Assembly: GCA_021815245.1 (NCBI GenBank)
Contig: JAKAHF010000026.1
Location: 1 to 11,002, forward strand
Length of the DNA: 11,002 nt
Reading direction: 5' to 3'
Source of the DNA: Actinomycetes bacterium
GTDB taxonomy: Bacteria; Actinomycetota; Thermoleophilia; RBG-16-64-13
Part shown: one piece after another, positions 1-4,744 of the stretch
Position numbering within the stretch: position 1 is the stretch's first letter
How the letters are laid out: the number at the start of each line of letters is the position of its first letter
Position numbers and translations under genes: made by a program
Notes under the pieces: model-generated
What the model was told of the DNA's origin: nothing
What the model saw: only the letters and a program-made list of their open reading frames with translations
Database searches by the model: none

Positions 1-363
1 CCGCACGTCGGTCATGAAGCGGCCGATCGGCGTCGCCACGTCCTCACCCCAGGGTCCCCAGAGCTGGATCCCCCGTGAGCGGATCTCGCCCATGAGCCAC
101 GGGCCGAAGACGGAGTGGCGGACCAGGCGGTCGTGGTCCCACACCCAGATCTTGCCGCAGGCGTCCAGCTTCTCGAGGAGCCGCTGCAGCCCCGGCCGGT
201 TCATGTCGCCGCCAGAGTAGCCCTCGTCTCTCAGGATCTCGTATGTGTCCTCCGGGCAGGCCTGCATGTCGCGGAGGAAGCGGGCCTCCTGCATGGGGAT
301 GGACATCTCCCGCTTCGCGCCCTCCTCGTCGCTCTGGCGGAGGTAGGCGATGCAGTGGGTCAC
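1..363 (-). CDS. Serine recombinase / integrase, N-terminal part (runs off left edge)
   Basis: This is the catalytic N-terminal domain of a serine recombinase, the enzyme that integrates and excises temperate phages by a covalent phosphoserine intermediate. Reading the minus strand from GTG at 363, the 121 visible codons stay open to base 1. The N-terminal YLRQSDEE carries the predicted nucleophile Ser11. GYSGGDMNRPGLQRLL (about residues 48-63) and DRLVR (78-82) match the conserved resolvase-domain blocks, including the Arg pair that assists catalysis. TPIGRF (111-116) matches the start of the long E helix region. The GTG start overlaps the TGA of the upstream lipoprotein gene as GTGA, which fixes the start well. 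The DNA-binding part lies outside the window, so it cannot be told whether this is a large phage integrase or a shorter resolvase; the repressor next door favours phage integrase. Confidence 0.9.
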   Translation of the reverse strand, partial: MTHCIAYLRQSDEEGAKREMSIPMQEARFLRDMQACPEDTYEILRDEGYSGGDMNRPGLQRLLEKLDACGKIWVWDHDRLVRHSVFGPWLMGEIRSRGIQLWGPWGEDVATPIGRFMTDVR

Positions 364-932
364 GGCGCTATGTCCGGCCTGATCGCGTCAGACGACTCCG
401 ACGCCCACATCCAGATCTGCTGAATGCTCTCGTCGGGGACAACCTCGTAACCGCTCATCGAGGTGGATGGCTCTAGGTCGAGGGCGTACGCGTCGACCAT
501 CTCCCTCGCCCTGTCGATCAACGGTTTGCCGTCGCGACGAATCGCGATTCCCCCATAAGCGATGGAGTCAGACTGGTCTAGCTTCCGCTCCCAAAGTATG
601 AGGCTGTCGTTATAGGCCATAGCTATCCGAAGTACTGCAAGCTGCAGCTCACTTTCTGAGGTATTCATGTCTTGCGGTAGAAGTGAGACCTCGGTCACAA
701 GATTCTGGACCGGGGCGCCGAGATCACGATAGGTGACCCCGACAGCTGTGGCCGACTCGATCTTGACAATAGCCCTCCACACGTCCGCGAACTTGCTTTT
801 ATCCACGGACGGGCGCGTCGTCGTTGTCACCCGCTCAGTAGTTGTGGTGGTTGTCTTCTCCGCCGTTGCGCATCCAAAAAGCGCGCCTGTGGCTAACACC
901 ACCGCCAGTGCTGCGACGAGAACCCCGCGCAT
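360..932 (-). CDS. Secreted lipoprotein, probable prophage cargo gene
   Basis: The 190-aa product starts with Arg, then a hydrophobic stretch (residues 4-19) and the lipobox LFGC, so Cys21 should be lipidated and the protein anchored on the outer face of the membrane. A Thr-rich linker (about residues 28-40) follows, then a globular domain of about 145 residues that I do not recognise. A strong SD (GAGGGAGGGG) stands just before the ATG at 932, supporting this start. The stop overlaps the integrase GTG by 4 nt, so the two are probably translated together. The middle of the gene is visibly less GC-rich than its neighbours, with codons such as ATA, which suggests recent acquisition. Some phage lipoproteins in lysogeny regions block superinfection; that role here is inference only. 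The lipoprotein nature is well supported, the function is not. Confidence 0.78.
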   Translation of the reverse strand: MRGVLVAALAVVLATGALFGCATAEKTTTTTTERVTTTTRPSVDKSKFADVWRAIVKIESATAVGVTYRDLGAPVQNLVTEVSLLPQDMNTSESELQLAVLRIAMAYNDSLILWERKLDQSDSIAYGGIAIRRDGKPLIDRAREMVDAYALDLEPSTSMSGYEVVPDESIQQIWMWASESSDAIRPDIAP

Positions 933-1100
933 AGCCCCTCCCTCTGAAAGATCCCACGTTTCTTACGCTCCATGCGCTTCGCCTCAGCGGACGCGTCCGC
1001 CCACTGTGGAAAAGTCGCTATATCCGCCTTTGGTAGTACGTCTTCCGTCCGTCGTGACGGTTACGATGATCAGCACAATGATGCATGGGGGAGGGATCTG
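933..1100. other. Non-coding spacer between lipoprotein and repressor genes
   Basis: The stretch between the lipoprotein start and the repressor stop (1198) holds no well-supported gene apart from the possible small ORF at 1101-1316. It contains a perfect 14-bp palindrome at 987-1000, a short inverted repeat CCGTC-GT-GACGG at 1049-1060, and the SD of the lipoprotein gene at its left end. No T-rich tail follows either repeat, so neither reads as a classical intrinsic terminator. A clear promoter for the lipoprotein/integrase pair was not found by eye, although one could be here; otherwise the pair would be read from the repressor transcript. Confidence 0.5.
987..1000. repeat. Perfect 14-bp palindrome GCGGACGCGTCCGC
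   Basis: The sequence is its own reverse complement with no spacer. It lies about 55 bp upstream of the lipoprotein start, on the leader side of the lipoprotein/integrase pair. It does not match the TATGAC-type operator of the switch, so if it binds a protein it is a different one. It could be a regulator site, a recombinase-related site, or chance in GC-rich DNA. Confidence 0.45.
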
Positions 1101-1316
1101 GTGAACGGTCCGAACGCGCTCGAGTCTGCGGCCCACACTCTCGCTGCTGTGCCTCCGGGCGATCCATGGCACTGGTACGCGACCTCGCTCGCGGCCGTCA
1201 TTCGGGGCGACCTTGCCCGGGCCGAAGCCGGGCCAGAAGAAACTCGACCGTGTCCTCATCCTGGTCGATCCATTGGTCTAGCGCCTGGTGAAGCTTCCAG
1301 CGCCGATACTCGATGA
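1101..1316 (+). CDS. Possible small protein convergent with the repressor gene
   Basis: A 71-codon frame opens at GTG 1101, five bases after a strong SD-like GGGGGAGGG (1087-1095). The first 45 residues (beginning MNGPNALESAAHTLAAVPPG and continuing through DPWHWYATSLAAVIRGD) look protein-like, alternating helical and aromatic residues. The last 25 or so residues lie antisense to the end of the repressor gene and look like a read-through of non-coding frame. It may be a real small gene, the decayed front half of one, or a chance frame. No promoter was recognised. If transcribed it would produce RNA antisense to the repressor mRNA. I do not recognise the product. Confidence 0.33.
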   Translation: MNGPNALESAAHTLAAVPPGDPWHWYATSLAAVIRGDLARAEAGPEETRPCPHPGRSIGLAPGEASSADTR

Positions 1317-1515
1317 ACTCCCAGGCGGGGTCAACGCCAAGCGCCGTGGCCATCTTCTCGATGCTAGGTGCCCCAGGTTGCCGTTTGTCGTCCAGATAGA
1401 GAGAAATCGCAGACTGCGTGAGACCTGAGCGCCGCGCGAGCTCTGATTGGGACATCGAGCGCTGCGCCATCAAATGGTCAAGTCTTGCTGCGAAGGGTTC
1501 CATCGGTCTTTTCAT
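1198..1515 (-). CDS. XRE/HTH-type repressor (lysogeny repressor candidate)
   Basis: The 105-aa protein has a Cro/CI-type helix-turn-helix at about residues 21-43 (MSQSELARRSGLTQSAISLY), followed by an acidic and aromatic C-terminal segment (FIEYRRWKL, about 67-75). It is transcribed away from the Cro-like gene and the operators lie between the two, the classic layout of a phage immunity repressor. It lacks any S24/LexA-type self-cleaving peptidase domain, so induction by RecA-driven autocleavage is unlikely. An in-frame ATG at 1503 (residue 5) is an alternative start; neither start has a strong SD. A TATGAC half-site (1518-1523) lies right in front of the start, and TAGAAT (1514-1519 on the minus strand) could be a -10 box, which would favour the 1503 start on a near-leaderless mRNA. 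Confidence 0.88.
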   Translation of the reverse strand: MKRPMEPFAARLDHLMAQRSMSQSELARRSGLTQSAISLYLDDKRQPGAPSIEKMATALGVDPAWEFIEYRRWKLHQALDQWIDQDEDTVEFLLARLRPGQGRPE

Positions 1516-1551
1516 TCTATGACTACGCTCGCAAAGTGCGGCAATTTGCGT

Positions 1552-1568
1552 ATTGACAGCCCGTCATA
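1552..1568. promoter_or_regulatory. Operator O1 of the immunity switch
   Basis: ATTGACAGCCCGTCATA is a 17-bp imperfect inverted repeat with the same TGAC-N5-GTCA core as the two other sites at 1581-1597 and 1839-1855. It covers the -35 box of the rightward promoter, so a bound repressor would exclude RNA polymerase. The left half departs from TATGAC by one base, apparently because it also serves as TTGACA. Confidence 0.75.
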
Positions 1569-1581
1569 CCGATGTTAGGAT
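1553..1581 (+). promoter_or_regulatory. Rightward early promoter (PR-like)
   Basis: TTGACA at 1553-1558 and TAGGAT at 1576-1581 are separated by exactly 17 bp, a near-consensus housekeeping sigma promoter. Transcription should begin near 1587-1589, inside operator O2. This is the only strong promoter seen in the window and it should drive the Cro-like gene and probably the early genes to its right. Both flanking operators overlap polymerase contact sites. The predicted start of transcription also argues against translation from the ATG at 1582, because that codon would lie upstream of the mRNA start. Confidence 0.8.
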
Positions 1582-1597
1582 ATGACAGGCAGTCATA
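1581..1597. promoter_or_regulatory. Operator O2 of the immunity switch
   Basis: TATGACAGGCAGTCATA is a 17-bp inverted repeat with 6-bp arms TATGAC/GTCATA. It begins at the last base of the -10 box and covers the predicted transcription start. Its centre is 29 bp from that of O1, so the two sites lie on nearly the same face of the helix and could be bound cooperatively. Confidence 0.82.
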
Positions 1598-1617
1598 CCA
1601 CGGGAGTTGAGAAGCAT

Positions 1618-1836
1618 ATGCGAGTTGCCATAACGGAGTGCATCCAGCGGTACAACGAGCGCCTCGCCTCTGATGAAGAGCCGATGACGCAAGCCCGCTT
1701 GGCTGCCGCACTCGGCGTCACTCAGGGGGCGGTAAGTAGGTGGGCGGCCGGCACTCGACCCGTGCGCGTCGACCTGCTCGCGCAGATCGCCCAGGTGCTT
1801 CGTTGTAAGCCCGAGGACCTCTTGAAACAGGCCTGA
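1618..1836 (+). CDS. Cro-like helix-turn-helix DNA-binding protein
   Basis: A 72-aa protein that is almost entirely one XRE/Cro-type domain, with the helix-turn-helix at about residues 24-45 (TQARLAAALGVTQGAVSRWAAG). It is the first gene of the rightward transcript and faces the repressor gene across shared operators, so it likely plays the Cro role: it turns down repressor synthesis and its own promoter. ATG 1618 was chosen because GGGAG (1602-1606) lies a suitable distance upstream. An in-frame ATG at 1582 falls inside operator O2 and before the predicted mRNA start, so the 12 extra codons are not expected to be translated. The neighbouring third operator, right after the stop, suggests continuing control in this interval. 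Confidence 0.85.
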   Translation: MRVAITECIQRYNERLASDEEPMTQARLAAALGVTQGAVSRWAAGTRPVRVDLLAQIAQVLRCKPEDLLKQA

Positions 1837-1857
1837 ACTATGACAAGCAGTCATAGT
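1837..1857. promoter_or_regulatory. Operator O3 with extended arms
   Basis: ACTATGAC-AAGCA-GTCATAGT has perfect 8-bp arms and is the most symmetrical of the three sites; its core differs from O2 by one base (AAGCA against AGGCA). It sits directly after the stop of the Cro-like gene and covers the ATG (1840) of the next frame. No promoter with good spacing was seen around it. It may act as an auxiliary site for looping, as a roadblock to elongation, or on a promoter I did not recognise. Confidence 0.8.
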
Positions 1858-2157
1858 TATTCCACCGGCCTCAGCGCCCTTGCCGCTTTCGTCGTAGAGA
1901 TGAGAGAGCGGACCGAACGCGAGGCCTCCGCATCAACCCCAACCGCCGAGAAGGCGAATGGTCGTGCGTGCCGGCTGAACCCCCCCTCCGCCGGCAGCGC
2001 CACCCCGGGCCCCGACGCCGTTTCCCCATGCGGCGCCGGGGATCCGGGTCTTCGTCGCGTCTGTTCCTGGTGCGAGCGCGTCCTCGAAGAGGGGGACCCG
2101 GGCGCGCTTATCAGCCACGGAATCTGCCCTGAGTGCTTCGAGAGGGCGGTGGCGTGA
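1840..2157 (+). CDS. Small protein with C-terminal four-cysteine zinc finger
   Basis: The 105-aa frame has a helical N-terminus (about residues 8-30), a Pro/Ala/Gly-rich middle that is probably disordered, and a compact C-terminal CSWC...SHGICPEC segment. Two CxxC pairs spaced about 17 residues apart suggest one zinc-binding ribbon. A similar SHGICPEC ending is known at the tail of many bacterial signalling proteins, but nothing else here supports such a role. The start is uncertain: ATG 1840 lies inside operator O3 and has no clear SD, and ATG 1900 (residue 21) is an alternative. The stop TGA overlaps the next ATG by one base (TGATG), which argues that this frame is really translated. Function unknown. 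Confidence 0.65.
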   Translation: MTSSHSYSTGLSALAAFVVEMRERTEREASASTPTAEKANGRACRLNPPSAGSATPGPDAVSPCGAGDPGLRRVCSWCERVLEEGDPGALISHGICPECFERAVA

Positions 2158-2489
2158 TGCAGCTGACAGACGACCAGAACGCCCTGCTCTGCGCGCTTCC
2201 TCGAGATCGCCGGCATGCTACCTCCGTCGGCGAGTTGGCCCTGCGTCTCGACCGTGACGAGCGCGCCATCCGAGAGGACATCAAGATCCTCCGGGAGTTC
2301 TGCAACATCCCGGTCATTGCTCTCCCGACCAAGCGCGGCGTCTGGCTCGCGGAATCGCCCGAGGAGCTGGACGCCGTTATCGCCTGCCAGCAGTCCCGTC
2401 TCGACTCACTGTCGCGTTCTATCTCGCGTCTCAAGCGGACGCGGGACGCGATGACCTATTCGCCCACCCTGTTCGGACAGAGCTACTAG
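2157..2489 (+). CDS. Winged-helix DNA-binding protein
   Basis: The 110-aa protein reads as a winged helix-turn-helix: helices at about residues 4-14, 23-31 (VGELALRLD) and 35-48 (ERAIREDIKILREF), then a beta hairpin wing (IPVIALPTKRGVWLA, about 51-65) and a C-terminal helical tail rich in Arg. This is the layout of HTH_11/DeoR-like domains often found as small regulators in phage early regions. ATG 2157 overlaps the upstream stop as TGATG, with GAGGG a few bases before it; an in-frame ATG at 2133 would add eight residues that overlap the upstream gene and is less likely. It probably regulates early or middle phage genes, but its targets cannot be read from the sequence. Confidence 0.75.
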   Translation: MQLTDDQNALLCALPRDRRHATSVGELALRLDRDERAIREDIKILREFCNIPVIALPTKRGVWLAESPEELDAVIACQQSRLDSLSRSISRLKRTRDAMTYSPTLFGQSY

Positions 2490-2498
2490 GAGGGGACC

Positions 2499-2642
2499 AT
2501 GATCCGCAACTACTGGGACATCGAGCCAGAGCCCGACGAGGAAGACGGCCGCGCGACAGACTGGCCGGCCTGGAAGCAGGTCGCTTTCGTGGTCGTCGGC
2601 TGGGGCTGCGTGGCCGCGGCGTTCTTCATCGGCGGCAACTGA
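2499..2642 (+). CDS. 47-aa single-pass membrane protein
   Basis: A short gene with one of the best ribosome sites in the window: AGGAGGGG at 2488-2495, overlapping the previous stop codon, four bases from the ATG. The product has a strongly acidic N-terminal half (residues 7-21, with six Asp/Glu in a cluster) and one hydrophobic segment at about residues 28-45 (VAFVVVGWGCVAAAFFIG). It has no signal-peptide cleavage site, so it should stay in the membrane. Small one-pass proteins are common in phage early regions; a role in lysis is unlikely this far from structural genes. Function unknown. Confidence 0.68.
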   Translation: MIRNYWDIEPEPDEEDGRATDWPAWKQVAFVVVGWGCVAAAFFIGGN

Positions 2643-2650
2643 GTCCCACC

Positions 2651-3178
2651 ATGGGCACCATCCCGACAGCCATCCACCACGGAGCCAGGTCACACGCCTA
2701 TCAGGCGCTGGAGCGTAAGCAGCCGGTCCGCCCCGAGGTGGTCAAGGGCGAGTGTGGACATCCACTGTCGGCCTACTCAGTCAGCCGCGGCGACCGCATC
2801 TGCATGAGCTGCCAGGACCGCGAGCACCAGAAGAAGCTCGACGAGGAGACAGCCAAGCTGCCCAAGTGGTCGCCGAAACCCACCATCAAGCACCAGCCCT
2901 TCCAGGGGCTCGTTGTGCGCACCGCAACCCAAGCAAGGAGGCCTCACGTGATCGAAGTCGGAGACATCAAGCTCATACCCGAACCCCTGCCCAAGTCCGG
3001 CTGGGCATCCGCGATCGAACAGTTCGTGGGGGGGGGCTTTGAGAGCTGTCGCGTGGAATGCGCGAGCAGCAAGAGCGCTGAGGCATTGGCCGCAACCGTG
3101 ACCAGCGCCGTCAAGCGGGCTCAGGTTCCGCTGAAGGTCCGCACCATCGAGGGCCGGGTCTACCTGGTCCGCAAGTAG
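2651..3178 (+). CDS. Two-part protein: zinc-finger N-terminus and conserved-looking C-terminal domain
   Basis: The 175-aa frame begins 8 nt after the membrane-protein gene. Residues 1-97 hold a CGH...CMSC cluster (about residues 35-55), which looks like a zinc ribbon, followed by a Lys/Glu-rich helix and a Pro-rich linker. Residues 100-175 form a separate alpha/beta domain (IEVGDIKLIPEPLP at its start, VRTIEGRVYLVRK at its end), resembling small stand-alone proteins of actinobacteriophage early regions. A full SD and a GTG lie exactly at the boundary of the two parts (see 2935-2950), so a 76-aa product may be made separately. The ATG at 2651 has no good SD. A run of nine G at 3028-3036 lies in the second domain but the frame makes sense on both sides. 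Function unknown. Confidence 0.68.
   Translation: MGTIPTAIHHGARSHAYQALERKQPVRPEVVKGECGHPLSAYSVSRGDRICMSCQDREHQKKLDEETAKLPKWSPKPTIKHQPFQGLVVRTATQARRPHVIEVGDIKLIPEPLPKSGWASAIEQFVGGGFESCRVECASSKSAEALAATVTSAVKRAQVPLKVRTIEGRVYLVRK
2935..2950 (+). promoter_or_regulatory. Internal ribosome site and in-frame GTG start
   Basis: AAGGAGG (2935-2941) stands six bases before GTG 2948, which is in frame with the 175-aa gene and would start its C-terminal domain as MIEVGDIKLI. This is a better ribosome site than that of the annotated start at 2651. Either the C-terminal domain is a gene of its own that happens to be open upstream, or two products are made from one frame. Confidence 0.6.
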
Positions 3179-3224
3179 GCCGGGCGCAAACCCACGAAGC
3201 CAAAGGAAGTAGGTGAGAAACCAC

Positions 3225-3536
3225 ATGGCAGGACGTTACAGCGCCGAGCTCTGCGAGGTGAAGACCCACGGGCAGGTGAACGCCGTCCTGGTCGCCGAGG
3301 AGCGCACCGTCGCGAAGGCAACCATGGACACCGTCGACGAGCTGATCGTGGCGTGCTTCGAATCGTTCGAGGACGGCGTCGTCACCGCGGGCGAGAAGCG
3401 CCGGATCGGGTGCCTCATCGGCAAGACCCGGGCGGGAGTCGGGCGCGGCCTCGAGCTCCAGGTCCGCGACGAAGAGAACGCGGGCGAACTGGTGGAGCAC
3501 ATCGAGGCCCTGACAAAGAAGAAGGCCGCTGTTTAG
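3225..3536 (+). CDS. Hypothetical early protein, 103 aa
   Basis: The product starts MAGRYSAELCEVKTHGQ and is a mixed, soluble protein without signal peptide, membrane segment or cysteine cluster. The middle (about residues 35-75) looks helical, and the end is Lys-rich (LTKKKAAV). ATG 3225 has AGGTGAG (3211-3217) seven bases upstream; GTG 3213 is an alternative in the same frame with AAGGAAG closer in front of it. The gene lies between the zinc-finger gene and the recombination module, with 46-50 nt spacers on both sides, in the same direction. I do not recognise it and give no function. Confidence 0.7.
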   Translation: MAGRYSAELCEVKTHGQVNAVLVAEERTVAKATMDTVDELIVACFESFEDGVVTAGEKRRIGCLIGKTRAGVGRGLELQVRDEENAGELVEHIEALTKKKAAV

Positions 3537-3543
3537 GCGGCCT
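3523..3543 (+). terminator. Weak hairpin across the stop codon of the 103-aa gene
   Basis: AGGCCGC and GCGGCCT form a 7-bp stem with a 7-base loop that contains the TAG stop. There is no run of T after it, so a classical intrinsic terminator is unlikely. It may slow ribosomes or polymerase, protect an mRNA end, or be chance in GC-rich DNA. It marks the boundary between the small early genes and the recombination module. Confidence 0.25.
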
Positions 3544-3586
3544 CCTCATCCAGACCCAGAGTAGCACAAGCAAGGAGCAGGAAGTC

Positions 3587-4744
3587 ATGACAGGACAAGC
3601 TCTAGCAGTACGAAGGCCGCAGGAGCAGGCGCTCGCGGAGATCGCGAAGCAGCTTCCCGCCGGCGTCGTATCGCTGGGTGAGGGCGGATTGGTTGTCGTC
3701 AACTTCGCGAACGCGGAGCTGAATAGACGAGCGATCGTCCTCGCGCCGGCGGCGACGATGGCACGCACCGACCCCAACTTCTCGCTGGCGATCCACCTGG
3801 TTTACATCAACCCGGATCCGGACGCCGGCGAGGTCTACGCGATCGAGAAGGACAAGAACGGAAAGCCGAAGGCGCTGGCGCTGCTCAAGCCCGCCCTGCG
3901 CAAGCTGGGCGACAAAGCGGGTGTGCAGCAACTGAAGCCGGATATCAAGTACGACGGCCTGAACGTCACCGTGACTGCAGGCATCCGCAAGCGCGGCGAT
4001 GACGGCATCTACACGCCGTACTTCGAATCACAAAACTGGATCTACGACGATGAATACGAAGCAGTCGTCGCCGAGTGCCCCCGGCAATGGGGTAGAGGCG
4101 ATGACGCACACAAGCTGACCGAGCAGGAGCGGGCCGACTGGATCGCAAAGCGCTGGGCCCAGGTCAAGCGGTTCAACCTGCGCATGACCGAGTCGAAGGC
4201 CCTGAGCGCCGCCTATCGTGAGGCGCTCCCCGGCTTTCGCCAGAAGTACGCGCCGGAAGAGTTCTACTGGATCGACGACCAGAAGAACAAGCAGATACGT
4301 CCCTTCCTCGTCACGTCGATGCACTTCACCCCGGACCTATCGAACCTCGAGGTCCTCCGCATGGTGATGACTGGCGGCGAGGTCGCGACGAACGCGCTTT
4401 TCGGCCCGGCTCCGGTACCTGTCCAGGCGGACCAGGCTTTCGACGTCGACGTCGCTCCGGGCGAGGCTCCGGTCGACTTCGACCACGAGACCGGCGAAGT
4501 CAAACCCGAATCCTCGGCCGAGCCCGTCACCCACGGCGAGAAACCGACTGAGGACAAGCAGATTCCGCGTGGCCCGCGGGGCGGCTGGATGCTCTCCGAG
4601 GTCTGCCAGAAAGACCCGCGGTACGCCCGCGAGAAGTTCCTCAAGGCCGAGCCCCCGCTCGGGCCGCTCACGGCGGAGTGGCTTGTCTACTTCCATGGGA
4701 CGGAGGGAGGCGATGACGATGACTTCAAAGACGTCACCTTCTAG
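3587..4744 (+). CDS. Putative single-strand annealing-type recombination protein with acidic tip
   Basis: The 385-aa protein heads the recombination module and is followed by SbcD and SbcC homologues, the usual place of a phage annealing protein. Residues 20-300 form one domain; MTESKALSAAYREALPG (200-216) resembles the TKA-x-x-RA-x-R helix seen in several phage annealing families. I infer this function from context and that motif, not from a sure family match. A Pro/Glu linker follows (about 290-328). Residues 329-372 (GPRGGWMLSEVCQKDPRYA onward) resemble the small C-terminal domain of ExoX-type proteins. The protein ends GGDDDDFKDVTF, like the tip of single-stranded DNA-binding proteins. 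ATG 3587 has AAGGAG nine bases before it; a longer frame upstream overlaps the preceding gene and was rejected. Its end overlaps the SbcD start by 32 nt. Alternative: a conserved phage early protein of other function. Confidence 0.78.
   Translation: MTGQALAVRRPQEQALAEIAKQLPAGVVSLGEGGLVVVNFANAELNRRAIVLAPAATMARTDPNFSLAIHLVYINPDPDAGEVYAIEKDKNGKPKALALLKPALRKLGDKAGVQQLKPDIKYDGLNVTVTAGIRKRGDDGIYTPYFESQNWIYDDEYEAVVAECPRQWGRGDDAHKLTEQERADWIAKRWAQVKRFNLRMTESKALSAAYREALPGFRQKYAPEEFYWIDDQKNKQIRPFLVTSMHFTPDLSNLEVLRMVMTGGEVATNALFGPAPVPVQADQAFDVDVAPGEAPVDFDHETGEVKPESSAEPVTHGEKPTEDKQIPRGPRGGWMLSEVCQKDPRYAREKFLKAEPPLGPLTAEWLVYFHGTEGGDDDDFKDVTF

Noticed and set aside
733..1104. Plus-strand frame with a Val-rich stretch across the lipoprotein gene
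   Set aside because: The Val run is the antisense of the Thr-rich linker of the lipoprotein, which has a lipobox and a strong SD.
1582..1617. Longer start for the Cro-like protein, giving an N-terminus MTGSH that resembles MTSSH of the frame at 1840
   Set aside because: Both N-termini are simply translations of the operator repeat. The ATG at 1582 lies before the predicted mRNA start, and a better placed SD precedes ATG 1618.
3353..3586. Extended N-terminus for the annealing-type protein
   Set aside because: The extra 78 codons are out of frame over the 103-aa gene, are Arg/Gly-rich as shadow frames are, and ATG 3587 has its own SD.
4569..4712. Extended N-terminus for SbcD
   Set aside because: The added codons overlap the C-terminal domain of the upstream protein and read as a Ser/Arg-rich shadow; SD and ATG at 4713 fit the usual SbcD start just before FAHVADLH.
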